From contig NZ_JAEQBW010000001.1 of assembly GCF_016679925.1 (NCBI RefSeq), forward strand, positions 1,279,869 to 1,343,868: DNA of 64,000 nucleotides. The letters are read 5' to 3'. The position numbers and the translations under genes were made by a program. Origin of the DNA: Marivirga aurantiaca (GTDB lineage Bacteria > Bacteroidota > Bacteroidia > Cytophagales > Cyclobacteriaceae). Every line of letters begins with the position of its first letter. The first letter of the stretch is position 1. Positions 54,157-63,995 of this stretch are shown piece by piece. Below the pieces are notes generated by a model. That model had not been told where the DNA came from. It saw only the letters and a program-made list of their open reading frames with translations, and did not search any database.

Positions 54157-55272
54157 TTATGCAAAAGGCACTTTCTTCATTTTAATTCCTAATTCTGTTT
54201 CTATCTTCTGCAATTGATGAAGGTCATTCTTAGTCACTAATGCCATGCTAATTCCTTGTTTTCCTGCCCTGGCTGTTCGGCCACTGCGGTGAATGTAGTA
54301 ATCGATTTGTCTGGGAATTTCATAATGCACCACGAAAGCCAAATCAGCTATATCAATACCACGAGCGGCCACGTCAGTAGCAATTAGCAAATCAGATTTA
54401 TTTCCTTTAAAAGCTCTTAGCATCTTATCACGATCTTTTTGGTGCATATCTCCTTCTAAAATACCAACTGATTGCTTTCTGGCAGATAATTGCTCATACA
54501 ATGCACGGGCAGCCACTTTGGTATTGCAGAAAATCACACCCCGTTCATTCTTTTGGGTTTTAAGAAAATACTGTAATACAGCCATCTTCTCATCCTTATC
54601 ACAAGGAACATACTGATGATTGATATTTTCATTCACAATTCCATTGCCTGATGCCTGGATATGATGAGCGTGTGGATCTAAATATTTCTTAATCAAATAC
54701 TTTATATCAGTTGGGATAGTGGCTGAAAACAACCATATGTTCTTTTTATGAGGCATTGACTGAAAGATAAATTCAAGGTCTTTCTTAAAACCCATACTTA
54801 GCATTTCATCAGCTTCATCCAGTACCACTGTATTGGCCTGCCTAATATCTACTGCTTTTCTCCTTATTAGATCTGTTAAACGGCCGGGTGTTGCCACCAA
54901 GATATGCGTAGGTCTTCTAAGCGCTTGAATTTGTCCTTCAATTTTAGCTCCACCATAAACCGCTTCTGTAAATATTTTATCCGAGTACTTGGTAAATTTA
55001 AATAGTTGTTTCGCTATTTGCTGGCATAATTCCCTTGTAGGCGCAATGATTACAGCCTGGATTTTATCATCTTTTAGATTAATTCGCTGTAAGATGGGCA
55101 AGCCGAAAGCGGCTGTCTTACCTGTACCGGTTTGTGCCTGAGCAACTAAATCTCCTGAATTATTCAATAAATAAGGAATGACAGCAGTCTGTATTTTTGT
55201 GGGCTCTTTAATATTCATTTCCTCCAACCCTTTAATAAGGTTTTGAGAAATACCCAAATCTTTAAATGACAT
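54157..55272 (-). CDS. DEAD-box RNA helicase (short form)
   Basis: 371 residues, minimal two-RecA core: AQTGTGKTAAFGLPIL (motif I), VLDEADEML (II), LFSATIP (III), HRSGRTARAG (VI). It lacks the basic C-terminal tail of the neighbouring helicase. Probably acts in ribosome assembly or cold adaptation. Tandem with a second DEAD-box gene 32 bp upstream on the same strand. Confidence 0.93.
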   Translation of the reverse strand: MSFKDLGISQNLIKGLEEMNIKEPTKIQTAVIPYLLNNSGDLVAQAQTGTGKTAAFGLPILQRINLKDDKIQAVIIAPTRELCQQIAKQLFKFTKYSDKIFTEAVYGGAKIEGQIQALRRPTHILVATPGRLTDLIRRKAVDIRQANTVVLDEADEMLSMGFKKDLEFIFQSMPHKKNIWLFSATIPTDIKYLIKKYLDPHAHHIQASGNGIVNENINHQYVPCDKDEKMAVLQYFLKTQKNERGVIFCNTKVAARALYEQLSARKQSVGILEGDMHQKDRDKMLRAFKGNKSDLLIATDVAARGIDIADLAFVVHYEIPRQIDYYIHRSGRTARAGKQGISMALVTKNDLHQLQKIETELGIKMKKVPFA

Positions 55273-55304
55273 GTTCTTTTATAATTAAAATTTACCGGTA
55301 TGAA

Positions 55305-56528
55305 TTACCTTCTTTTTTTGTGAAACGATTTTTTCCCGGAAAAGCCGCCTGGTTTTCTATATTTCTTAGCTTTCTTATCATATTCCGGCCCATCACCTAA
55401 TTGATTGGGGAGGCTATTGGTTTTTATCACTTCCTTTTCTATCAACTCTTCAATACGATTGAATTTCTCCATATCCTTTTCGTTGACAAATGTAATGGCC
55501 TCTCCTGTAGTGGCAGCTCTTGCTGTTCTGCCGATTCTATGCACATAATCCTCAGCATCACCCGGCACATCATAATTTACAACCAGGCTAATATTCTCTA
55601 CGTCAATTCCGCGGGAAAGAATATCAGTACCAATCAATACCTGTACTTTTTTAGAGCGGAAGTCACGCATAATTTCTTCTCTTTCCACCTGTTCCAAATC
55701 ACTATGAAATGATTTTTGGCGCATATTTAACCCTTTCAACTCTTTCTCTAAAGACTTCACTTTATCCTTAGTACCCGCAAAAACAATAGCGGTTTCATAT
55801 CTTCCGGAATCCAATATAAACTTCAATAATGGTGTTTTCTGGCCATCAAAAGTCATAAATGCTTTCTGCGAGATTCCTGCGGCAGGCTTTGAAATAGCCA
55901 AACTAATTTCCTCAGGATTGGTCAGGATAGCAGCAGCTAATTTTTTGATTTTAGGAGGCATAGTAGCCGAAAATAACAATGTTTGTCTTTTGGCAGGTAA
56001 TTGCTTGACAATCCTATTGATATCATCTGAAAAACCCATATCCAACATTCTGTCGGCTTCATCAAGAATGAGGTGTTCGATATGCCCCAGATTGGTTTCA
56101 TTCGAATTCAACAATGCTATCAGACGACCAGGGGTTGCCACTAAAATATCCACTCCTTGTCGAATGGCTTTCTTTTGTTGTTCCCAGGCAGAACCGTCAC
56201 CCCCTCCATAAATGGCTATTGAGCTGGCATTTGTAAAATATGAAAAGCCTTCAATTTGTTGATCTATTTGTTGTGCTAACTCCCGGGTTGGAGCAATAAT
56301 AAGTGTATTTACCTCTTTTGAATTTTTGTCTGCAGTAGCAATTTTATGTAAAATAGGTAATACAAATGCCGCTGTTTTCCCGGTACCTGTTTGGGCACAG
56401 GCTATCAAATCCTTGCCTTCCAAAATTTTAGGAATAGCTTCTGACTGTATAGGGGTGGCTTCCTTGAAGCCCATCATATCGAGGCCTTCCTTTAAGGTAG
56501 GATGAAAATTAAATTGATTAAACTCCAA
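55305..56528 (-). CDS. DEAD-box RNA helicase (RhlE-like)
   Basis: 407 residues. AQTGTGKTAAFVLPIL, LDEADRMLDMGFSDDI, LFSATMP and HRIGRTARA mark the helicase motifs; the DRMLDMGF sequence is typical of RhlE. A basic Gly/Lys tail (KKAKKYRKPGGFSGKKSFHKKRR in part) follows from about residue 380 and should bind RNA. First of a two-helicase operon. Confidence 0.93.
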   Translation of the reverse strand: MEFNQFNFHPTLKEGLDMMGFKEATPIQSEAIPKILEGKDLIACAQTGTGKTAAFVLPILHKIATADKNSKEVNTLIIAPTRELAQQIDQQIEGFSYFTNASSIAIYGGGDGSAWEQQKKAIRQGVDILVATPGRLIALLNSNETNLGHIEHLILDEADRMLDMGFSDDINRIVKQLPAKRQTLLFSATMPPKIKKLAAAILTNPEEISLAISKPAAGISQKAFMTFDGQKTPLLKFILDSGRYETAIVFAGTKDKVKSLEKELKGLNMRQKSFHSDLEQVEREEIMRDFRSKKVQVLIGTDILSRGIDVENISLVVNYDVPGDAEDYVHRIGRTARAATTGEAITFVNEKDMEKFNRIEELIEKEVIKTNSLPNQLGDGPEYDKKAKKYRKPGGFSGKKSFHKKRR

Positions 56529-56632
56529 AATTTCTAATTATTTATTTTACTACTTGTGTTTATTTATGCACAAAGATAAACATATCCATGCAATAAAAAA
56601 CAACAGTTATTTGTTGTTGAAAATTCAAAAAA

Positions 56633-56660
56633 AAAGTGGGGACCGATTGGCCCCCACTTT
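56633..56660. terminator. Terminator of the first M57 protease gene
   Basis: AAAGTGGGG (56633-56641) pairs with CCCCACTTT (56652-56660). The long A-run to the left is the U-run for the minus-strand transcript. Confidence 0.85.
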
Positions 56661-56683
56661 GATTAGTTGGTTAAAGAATTAAA

Positions 56684-57520
56684 TTAATAAAGATAATCCA
56701 AAGCAGTTTGGTCATCATTATTGAATGGTCTGTCACCACCATCTGTACAAGCCAACATCCATGACTTAGCAGAAGCAGTTGCACCAGTTGGAGTACCAGG
56801 GATGTGATTAGCACCTACAGTTGAAGCGCCTTCATTTGAAGTACTTCCACCACAGCTAATGCTTCTGTCAAAATAGTCAGTGTGACGGAAACCGATACAA
56901 TGACCCATTTCGTGAGCAATAATTGTAGCAATACCATTAGTTGATAACCCGTAGCTGGATTCCAAAATACCACTCATTTTGATCTCTCCATAAGGTTCAC
57001 AACTAGAAGTAGGAAAACCTGCTGAACCTAAAATCCCTCTTCTCTCATCACCCTTTCTTAAACGAGTCATTACGATATCCGCATTTGATGAGGAAGTTAT
57101 TCTTTGAAAAGTTAAAGATAAATTCTGAGCATTAAAACGACTGATGGCTTCATCTAAGCCTGCAATCATTCCAGCGCTATAGCCTTGGTTCCCACCTTGG
57201 GCAGCATACATCGTGATAGTACGAGGACCACACACTAAATTATCTGTGCTGTACTGCTCAGAATTTGGTAAAAATGATGGTTTGCTCATTCCTGAAATAG
57301 TTTCATCAGTAAGGAAAATATCTCCTTCTACCAAATAGCCATTTTCAAAAACTGTAGGAGCCTGATCAGTAACATTAAATCCTAAACCTCTCAACTGTTC
57401 GATTACAATTGGGTCTACTGCAAATTCATCAACTAACGCCACTTCATCTTGTTGGCATGAGGATAGTACAAATGCGCCTACTATTAAAGCACCTACAATG
57501 TTTCTAAATTTTTTTAACAT
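56684..57520 (-). CDS. M57-family (dual-action HEIGH) metalloprotease lipoprotein
   Basis: 278 residues from MLKKFRNIVGALIVGAFVLSSCQQDE, a lipoprotein signal (SSC); thirteen upstream codons are in frame but precede the signal. The zinc motif is HEMGHCIGFRHTD, an HExxHxxxxxH metzincin-type site. An N-terminal segment (VIEQLRGLGFNVTD, YLVEGDIFL) may be a propeptide. Six Cys, some likely in disulphides. It closely resembles the protein at 60737-61582 and is separated from it by an S8 protease gene. Probably an envelope-bound protease. Confidence 0.85.
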   Translation of the reverse strand: MLKKFRNIVGALIVGAFVLSSCQQDEVALVDEFAVDPIVIEQLRGLGFNVTDQAPTVFENGYLVEGDIFLTDETISGMSKPSFLPNSEQYSTDNLVCGPRTITMYAAQGGNQGYSAGMIAGLDEAISRFNAQNLSLTFQRITSSSNADIVMTRLRKGDERRGILGSAGFPTSSCEPYGEIKMSGILESSYGLSTNGIATIIAHEMGHCIGFRHTDYFDRSISCGGSTSNEGASTVGANHIPGTPTGATASAKSWMLACTDGGDRPFNNDDQTALDYLY

Positions 57521-57678
57521 AATATTTAAGTTTTTGGTTATAGTTCGAATATTATGCATAAAAGATGTTACAACCTATATAATTTTGTAAAAAATTATAA
57601 AAAAGATATAATAATTGGTAAAATCTTACTTATGTTCTATTTCCTAATGTTATGATTAAATAATAAAAACAACAGTAA

Positions 57679-60591
57679 TTAATTAACGATTAAAAGCTTG
57701 CCATTTGCCTTTCTATGACCGTTTTGATATATATGATACACATATAATCCGTCTGCCAATCCTGGCAAATCCAGGTAAGATCTGCTATCAGTAAGATATG
57801 CCTTCATTACAACCTCTCCTTTAGTATTGCTGAGCTGGAAAACATATTCGCCTTCAAACTTTTTACTAAATACCTGCAATGAAGAACTATTATTTACAGG
57901 ATTGGGATAAACTATAAAATCTCTTCCTTTTACAAAATAGGTAGTCAGGCTATCGCTGACAATACTGGAATGATTAACAAACTCTATTTTGGCGCGATAA
58001 GTATTAAATCCATCACAAGGATTATCGTCCAATATCCGGAAATACAATTGATCAGGTGAATGATCTGATACTTCAACCCAGTTGTCATTTTTATCAAGCC
58101 TTTCAAATACAATTTGTTTAATATCATTAGTAGCTCCTAATTGTAATTGCATGAAAACACCTGAGTCCTGCACTGCTTCAATAAAAAACGTTTTTATATA
58201 ACAACCTGCACCTTGCTGCTGATAATTAATGGTAAAGCTTTGAAGTAGTTTTTTTCCATTCATATAAGGGGTAACACTAAAGTAATTGGTGTTTACCTCA
58301 TCAGATTGCAAAACAACGGATGTATCAGAAGTAGTTAGTATAGGTTTCATTTCATGGTTGGTGAGTGCCTTTACCTCATAACTATCTACTCCGTCTATAG
58401 ATTTCCATTGGAATGAAATAGAATCAGTACAATTAAAACCTACATCCAATCTCACAGACGGGCTTATTGAAAAAGTATCACTTAAATACTCATTCACTCC
58501 AATTTGCATCTTAAGGATACCTAAATTATATATATCAGGTACATCCCATCTGTATTGTCCTGATGTCAATTCTACATCCATATTAACAGAAAACCACTCA
58601 CTTGCATTTTCTCCAACTATGAGTTGGTAGAACAGTTCTCCTTTTTTATCTTCCTCAAACGCTGACTCCCACCTTAAGTGACTAACTGTTTCACCATTAT
58701 AAGGTATATTGTCAGAAGCTGTGGGGCTTGTCCAACGAAAACTGTCTTTTGTATCCCATTGGTAAAGTATATAGAAATCCTGACTGGGAATGGCCACATC
58801 AAAAGCACTCACATTCAACAAATAATTACCTGCTTCAGGGGATTCAATTACTACCTGTTCTATGTTATTAAGATGATCCTCTCCTGTTTCAGCTAATTCC
58901 TGAATGGCTGTAAGGCTGGCTCCGGTATTTAATACCATTGGCATAAAAACTCCTTGATTATGCATAACTTTTAAATCCAAATCATTCATTAAAGCTTTTG
59001 TATCATTTGGGTTAGCCGGGGGATCATTCCAGATTAATGTGATTTTAAGATTTTTGGCATTTTCCGGTATTAAAAGAGGGAAATCTAATTCTTCCTCATC
59101 AGGAGTAACTGTACCTTTGAAATATTGGGCATTTTCAATGTTTTCCACAGCACGCAGGCCATTTAACTGACCGAACCCGGTGCTGTAATCTATTCCCTTA
59201 AGATGAACATCATCTGCTGAATTGATTAAAACTCCCTTTAAAAGTGGAGCCGGCATGGGTTCTCCATTTAACTCTTTATAGAGTTGTTGCAATAAAATGG
59301 CTGTGCCTGAAACCATTGCGGCTGAATTGGAAGTTCCTGCCATACTGTAGGCTACCAATTCCGGTTTTACCCTGCCATCATAGGCAGGTCCTTTGCTACT
59401 CAAATTGATGACGCTATTGGTAGTGTCCAATGAACCTACTGTTAAAATATTTTTAGCCTGTTTAAAATTACCTGTAAGGTTAGCAAACCCTTCAATCCCG
59501 GCATATTTACCATCTGTTGATGCCTCACTCCCGGAATTCCCGGAGGAAAAAACATGTAATAGATTGGGGTTCTCCATAGCACTTTGATCAAACATAGCAG
59601 CCATAGCACCATAAAAAGGCTCTATTGTTGTTCCATAGGAATGATTTTGAATCTGAACATCCAGTCTTTCGTAATCTGTTTCCAGGTCAGGAAGAACATA
59701 TGCATTGGAAGAAGATGTATGAAATGCATTGCCAGCCACTCCTTTTCCTGTAATGAAAGAATTACCGGCACCAACTGCAACTGTTGCCATTTGAGCAGCA
59801 TGATTATCAATAAATTCACTTTCCAAATTACTTTCCACATAACGACCGGACAGGTCAATATCATTAATATTATAAAAAGGTTCTTTTAAACTTAATGTTT
59901 GTCCCTGTCCATGAAGCCAAGAGTAATAATGATGCACTGCGTTTATTCTATTGGGATGTAAATTAAGATCCAGCACTGTAGCCTCAGCTTGTGGCCGGGT
60001 AGCCTCTGCACCAAGGTAAAGTATAAACGATTGATTGATTATGGAATCAAGAGGCAGGTTATCTATTGCAATCAAAAGAAAATCATTCCTTTTTTTCAAT
60101 ACTTTTACCTTTGCCCTGATGAATGAATTTAGTTGCTGTTTTTGCTTTGTTCTGATCCAAAAACTGCCTGAAACATTAGAACCTGATTTATATTCCTGTA
60201 ATAATTCTCCTGAAAGCTTCCATAGATGATTCGCTTCATAAGAAACATAAGGAAACGCTGCTTCCAATTGCTGCCTGGCTACATCATCCACAAGAAACTT
60301 TCCTATAAAAACTTTATCCGAAATTCTTCTATAAACAATGAAGCCCGACTCCTTTAATGTTTCGCTACTCATTGGTTTTGCAAAGGTCAAAAGTGTGATA
60401 CTCTCTGCTTTTTCTACTTTATTTCCTCTCAATGAGTCATTTTGCATAAATTGCACCCAATCAGGATCACCCTCTTGGATCTGGCCATTTACTATTATAG
60501 GTACTGTTGTCCATAAACAAAATAAAACTGCTATAATACACTTTATATGGGAATTTTTAATAGATAAAATTATATATGAATAGAATAACAT
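57679..60591 (-). CDS. Secreted S8 (subtilisin-like) serine protease with T9SS sorting domain
   Basis: 970 residues. Signal segment at about 15-36 (IAVLFCLWTTVPIIVNGQ). Catalytic domain about 205-475: NHAAQMATVAVGAG gives His264, FSSGNSG the oxyanion Asn, and MAGTSNSAAMVSG the nucleophile Ser421. The canonical Asp position (after GQGQTLSL) appears to be Glu236, which is unusual. A CUB-like/P-domain region (475-600) and Fn3-like modules follow. The last 75 residues, from VYPNPVN, form a T9SS type A sorting domain. Lies between two M57 genes. Confidence 0.88.
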   Translation of the reverse strand: MLFYSYIILSIKNSHIKCIIAVLFCLWTTVPIIVNGQIQEGDPDWVQFMQNDSLRGNKVEKAESITLLTFAKPMSSETLKESGFIVYRRISDKVFIGKFLVDDVARQQLEAAFPYVSYEANHLWKLSGELLQEYKSGSNVSGSFWIRTKQKQQLNSFIRAKVKVLKKRNDFLLIAIDNLPLDSIINQSFILYLGAEATRPQAEATVLDLNLHPNRINAVHHYYSWLHGQGQTLSLKEPFYNINDIDLSGRYVESNLESEFIDNHAAQMATVAVGAGNSFITGKGVAGNAFHTSSSNAYVLPDLETDYERLDVQIQNHSYGTTIEPFYGAMAAMFDQSAMENPNLLHVFSSGNSGSEASTDGKYAGIEGFANLTGNFKQAKNILTVGSLDTTNSVINLSSKGPAYDGRVKPELVAYSMAGTSNSAAMVSGTAILLQQLYKELNGEPMPAPLLKGVLINSADDVHLKGIDYSTGFGQLNGLRAVENIENAQYFKGTVTPDEEELDFPLLIPENAKNLKITLIWNDPPANPNDTKALMNDLDLKVMHNQGVFMPMVLNTGASLTAIQELAETGEDHLNNIEQVVIESPEAGNYLLNVSAFDVAIPSQDFYILYQWDTKDSFRWTSPTASDNIPYNGETVSHLRWESAFEEDKKGELFYQLIVGENASEWFSVNMDVELTSGQYRWDVPDIYNLGILKMQIGVNEYLSDTFSISPSVRLDVGFNCTDSISFQWKSIDGVDSYEVKALTNHEMKPILTTSDTSVVLQSDEVNTNYFSVTPYMNGKKLLQSFTINYQQQGAGCYIKTFFIEAVQDSGVFMQLQLGATNDIKQIVFERLDKNDNWVEVSDHSPDQLYFRILDDNPCDGFNTYRAKIEFVNHSSIVSDSLTTYFVKGRDFIVYPNPVNNSSSLQVFSKKFEGEYVFQLSNTKGEVVMKAYLTDSRSYLDLPGLADGLYVYHIYQNGHRKANGKLLIVN

Positions 60592-60736
60592 TCTTGGCTG
60601 AAATTAATATTTAATTAAATTTTTATCACTGCAAATTGTATTTATCTAATATACTGAAAAATAAATTACCTAATAGTTTTGCAGTCTGTAAAGAAAACAA
60701 TAATATGCGAATGTAACCAAAAAACTTACAGTAAAT

Positions 60737-61582
60737 ATGTACAAATTAAGAAACAGTCTACTGATTGTATTGACAATCACGGCTACCACAGTAATGATGA
60801 GTTCTTGTGAAAAAAACGAAGAACTTAATGCTAATCCCAACAACATCACAGCAGATGTGATAGAGCAATTCGAAACCTTAGGGTTTGATGTAAGTGACAT
60901 CCGATATCAGGATGCAGATGAAATTTCAGGTACTCCGGCAGGAGTTAATTACTTATTGGAGGGCGATATAGTAATTACACCAGAAATGTTAGAGAAAATG
61001 TTAAATAGTGATATCGATCACCATGGTGCAATGGGCGAACAATACCGGACTTATAACCTGGTAAGTACTCCAAGAACCGTTTCGGTAATCGGATACACAG
61101 GTGGATCCAATGCACTGACTACTGTAATGCGTCAGGGTTTACAGGATGCCATATATAGGTACAACCAATTGAACACTAATTTGAATTTCACTTTATCTTT
61201 TGCTACCAGCACCAATGCTGATATTGTAGTATACAGGACTTCAGGTGGAGCCGGTGGCTCTGCAGGATTCCCAAGTGGTGGAGCTCCTTATAAGTGGGTT
61301 CAAATCTTCAGTGGAATGAATAATTATTCAAGAGCGGTTAATAGCCATGTTATTGGACATGAAATTGGCCATACTTTAGGATTAAGACATACTGATTATT
61401 TCAATCGTTCTTTATCTTGTGGTTCAGGCGGAAATGAAGGTTCTTCTGGCGTAGGTGCAGTGCACATCCCTGGAACTCCTACAGGATTTGATTCAAATTC
61501 TATCATGCTTTCATGTTTTGGATCAAACTCAACAGGTGTATTCGGTTATTATGACAGAGTATCCCTTGAGTATCTATATTAA
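60737..61582 (+). CDS. M57-family (dual-action HEIGH) metalloprotease lipoprotein, paralogue
   Basis: 281 residues with lipoprotein signal (TATTVMMSSCEKNEE). Zinc site HEIGHTLGLRHTDYFNRS (H208, E209, H212, H218), then Cys- and Gly-rich SLSCGSGGNEGSSGVGAVHIPGTPTG, matching the paralogue at 56684-57520 almost word for word. The pro-like segment VIEQFETLGFDVSDI also corresponds. The central region differs more (fewer Cys). Transcribed divergently from the S8 protease gene and followed by a strong terminator. Confidence 0.86.
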   Translation: MYKLRNSLLIVLTITATTVMMSSCEKNEELNANPNNITADVIEQFETLGFDVSDIRYQDADEISGTPAGVNYLLEGDIVITPEMLEKMLNSDIDHHGAMGEQYRTYNLVSTPRTVSVIGYTGGSNALTTVMRQGLQDAIYRYNQLNTNLNFTLSFATSTNADIVVYRTSGGAGGSAGFPSGGAPYKWVQIFSGMNNYSRAVNSHVIGHEIGHTLGLRHTDYFNRSLSCGSGGNEGSSGVGAVHIPGTPTGFDSNSIMLSCFGSNSTGVFGYYDRVSLEYLY

Positions 61583-61699
61583 TTAATGATTTCAATTACA
61601 ATATTATAGTTCTATAATAATTAAGACCTTACTCATTTTCTCCCAGGGAGAAAGGAAATTCGGAAGCAATTATGATATTGTAGTTAATCAATAGAATTG

Positions 61700-61730
61700 A
61701 AAAGGCCAGATGCCCTCCATCTGGCCTTTT
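61700..61730 (+). terminator. Rho-independent terminator of the second M57 gene
   Basis: AAAAGGCCAGATG and CATCTGGCCTTTT make a 13-bp stem around five bases, followed by a T-run. Confidence 0.9.
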
Positions 61731-61997
61731 TATGTTTTACAACAAATTTCTCCTCACCTACCTATAAAGTTCCGCAGGACTCTACGTATTTTCAATAATT
61801 GAGGAGTCTCTGACTCGGGCTTTCTGCATAGCTTATCAAAAAACACGCTTCAAATACTACTTTCCAAAATTATTGCTATCAACTTTTGCATACAACAAGG
61901 TCATGATCATCCAGAATATTCAAGCTATCAACTCTTTATAAAAGAACAGTCCCAGATAAATATTATCAAAGCAATATCTCCTATTACAAAATAGACC
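61731..61997. other. Intergenic segment without recognisable genes
   Basis: No gene or repeat identified. GC content is mixed, and TCCGCAGGACTC/GAGTCTCTGACTC words near 61770-61820 do not form a convincing structure. Confidence 0.35.
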
Positions 61998-62029
61998 AAA
62001 AAAAAGTCACGAACTGCTATGTCCGTGAC
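61998..62029 (-). terminator. Terminator of the OmpA-family lipoprotein gene
   Basis: GTCACG (62006-62011) and CGTGAC (62024-62029) pair. Eight As on the left give a U-run on the minus strand. It is about 70 bp beyond the gene's stop. Confidence 0.65.
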
Positions 62030-62099
62030 AATGAAATTTAAAAATAGCTTAGCTGGTAAAAACAGGAAGGAATACTTACTGCTAGCCGCTAACCAACAT

Positions 62100-63053
62100 T
62101 TAGTTCGTTTCCAGTATCTGGAAAAGTTCATCCAATTTAGGTGTGAGGATAATCTCAGTTCTTCTGTTTTTCTGACGTCCTGCGGAAGTATCATTTTCAG
62201 CTTTAGGCGAAAATTCACCCTTACCGGCTGCCGTGACCCTTTCCGGATTTGCTCCATTATTGGTTAATATGCGAACAATTGAAGTAGCTCTTAGCACACT
62301 TAAATCCCAGTTATCCCTTAAGTACTTATTACTACCTCCAATTGGTACATTATCTGTATGGCCTTCCACTACGATGTTTACATCATTATTGTCCTTTAAT
62401 ACCTGAGCCAATTTCTTCAAAGCATTCTCCCCTTTAGGATCAACCACTATACTTCCTGAATTAAATAGGAGTTGTTCGGCAAGAGAAACATACACTTTTC
62501 CATTTTTTACTTCAATCGTAAGGTCATTTTCCTTAAAATTGAGTAGCGCTTCACTTACTTTTTGTTTTAAAGCTGCAACAGCAGCATCTTTTTCAGCCAA
62601 AACACGCTCAAGTTCCTCTACTTTGGCTTCTCTTTCTGCTAAATCAGCTGCCAATTCATCATTCCTTTGCTTAGAAACCTCCAGATCCGTTTCCATTTGC
62701 AATAGCAGTTTCTGCTTTTGAGCCAAATCTTTATTGAGTTTACCGCTACTTCCCATTAAGTCGGTGTAATAGTCGTTTAAAGTATTGTATTGTTTCTGGA
62801 GAGAATCCAGGCTATTCTGAGATATCTGATAGGCTTCTTTTGATTTTTCCAAAGCTTCTTTTTCTTCCATTAATCGCGTTTCAAGAGAAATGATGTCACT
62901 TTTCTTTGACTCCAGTTCCTCTTCCAATTCCATTTTATCAGCATCCAGTCTTACCTTTTCTGCTAACAATGTGTCGTATTTCTTTTGAGTGACACATGCT
63001 GCACTACTTAATACAATAAGGGCTAAAGCAATAATTCTACAATTCATAAACAT
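62100..63053 (-). CDS. OmpA-family lipoprotein with coiled-coil stalk
   Basis: 317 residues. Signal with lipobox SSAACVTQ, a coiled coil from about 22 to 165 (heptads of Lys, Glu and Leu), then an OmpA peptidoglycan-binding domain (about 185-312). That domain contains NSGSIVVDPKGENALKKLAQVL, IVVEGHTDNVPIGG and a C-terminal AAGKGEFSPKAENDTSAGRQKNRRTEI. It anchors the outer membrane to the wall. Met3 (63047) is an alternative start. Confidence 0.88.
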   Translation of the reverse strand: MFMNCRIIALALIVLSSAACVTQKKYDTLLAEKVRLDADKMELEEELESKKSDIISLETRLMEEKEALEKSKEAYQISQNSLDSLQKQYNTLNDYYTDLMGSSGKLNKDLAQKQKLLLQMETDLEVSKQRNDELAADLAEREAKVEELERVLAEKDAAVAALKQKVSEALLNFKENDLTIEVKNGKVYVSLAEQLLFNSGSIVVDPKGENALKKLAQVLKDNNDVNIVVEGHTDNVPIGGSNKYLRDNWDLSVLRATSIVRILTNNGANPERVTAAGKGEFSPKAENDTSAGRQKNRRTEIILTPKLDELFQILETN

Positions 63054-63173
63054 TTGATATTTATTTCCGAAAACGAAGTTAACAGATATTTTATGTTATT
63101 GAAGCTACTTTTTATCTTTAAAAGTTGAAAGCTAAGGTCAGTAATGAAACTACCTTTTAAAACACAAAATATT

Positions 63174-63863
63174 ATGAAGAAATTAATTGTTTTAACAGGA
63201 GCAGGAATCAGTGCAGAAAGTGGCATTCCTACCTTTAGAGGAGCTGATGGACTTTGGGAAGGACATGACGTAACAGCCGTAGCTTCTCCTGACGGGTGGA
63301 GAAAAGACAAAGAACTGGTACTCGATTTTTATAACCAGAGAAGAAAAGCAATACAACATGCACTGCCTAATAAAGGGCATCAAATACTAGCGGAACTTGA
63401 ATCTTTTTTTGATGTGCATATCATTACACAGAATATTGATGATTTACATGAAAAAGCCGGATCCTCAAATATTCTTCATCTTCATGGTGAAATTGGAAAA
63501 GCGAGAAGCACAGTAGATCCCACTTTGGTATATGATATTAAAGGTTGGGAGTTAAAAGTAGGTGATAAATGTGAGAAAAATTCACAGCTAAGGCCTCATA
63601 TTGTCTGGTTTGGTGAAATAGTTCCCATGATTGAGCCTGCATCACGCTTAGTAGCCCAGGCAGATATTTTATTGGTAGTAGGCACCTCTTTGCAAGTTTA
63701 TCCCGCAGCCGGGCTCATCCACGAGGTAAAACCGGGTACTCCCATTTATGTAGTGGATCCTGAAACCCCGGCTTATTATGGGAATGAAAAAATCAATGGT
63801 ATACAAAAGCCAGCAAGTGAGGGCATGAAAGAATTAAAAGACATACTTATCTCTCAAGCATGA
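63174..63863 (+). CDS. cobB: Class III sirtuin, NAD-dependent protein deacylase
   Basis: 229 residues from MKKLIVLTGAGISAESGIPTFRG; ten in-frame upstream codons are not conserved in character. The NAD site (GAGISAESG), TQNIDDLHEKAG and catalytic His104 in LHLHGE are intact. DFYNQRR holds Tyr53 and Arg56, the pair that favours succinyl and malonyl groups in Sirt5/CobB. The four zinc Cys are missing: the region RSTVDPTLVYDIKG has none and only Cys133 remains. It removes acyl groups from lysines. Confidence 0.9.
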   Translation: MKKLIVLTGAGISAESGIPTFRGADGLWEGHDVTAVASPDGWRKDKELVLDFYNQRRKAIQHALPNKGHQILAELESFFDVHIITQNIDDLHEKAGSSNILHLHGEIGKARSTVDPTLVYDIKGWELKVGDKCEKNSQLRPHIVWFGEIVPMIEPASRLVAQADILLVVGTSLQVYPAAGLIHEVKPGTPIYVVDPETPAYYGNEKINGIQKPASEGMKELKDILISQA

Positions 63864-63960
63864 TTGAAATAAGGATTTAATTGCCAAAAATAGTTGGTAA
63901 AATGCCTTAAAACTGATTGTAAACAACTGATATTAAGATAGATATACTTATTTTGACTAG

Positions 63961-63995
63961 AGCTCATTGAAATGTGTTTCAATGAGCTTTTTTTT
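63961..63995 (+). terminator. Rho-independent terminator of the sirtuin gene
   Basis: AGCTCATTGAAA (63961-63972) pairs perfectly with TTTCAATGAGCT (63977-63988); eight Ts end the element. Confidence 0.9.

Noticed and set aside
54157..56528. The two DEAD-box genes as a recent tandem duplication
   Set aside because: They share only the general helicase motifs; sequences between motifs and the C-terminal tails differ too much for a recent copy.
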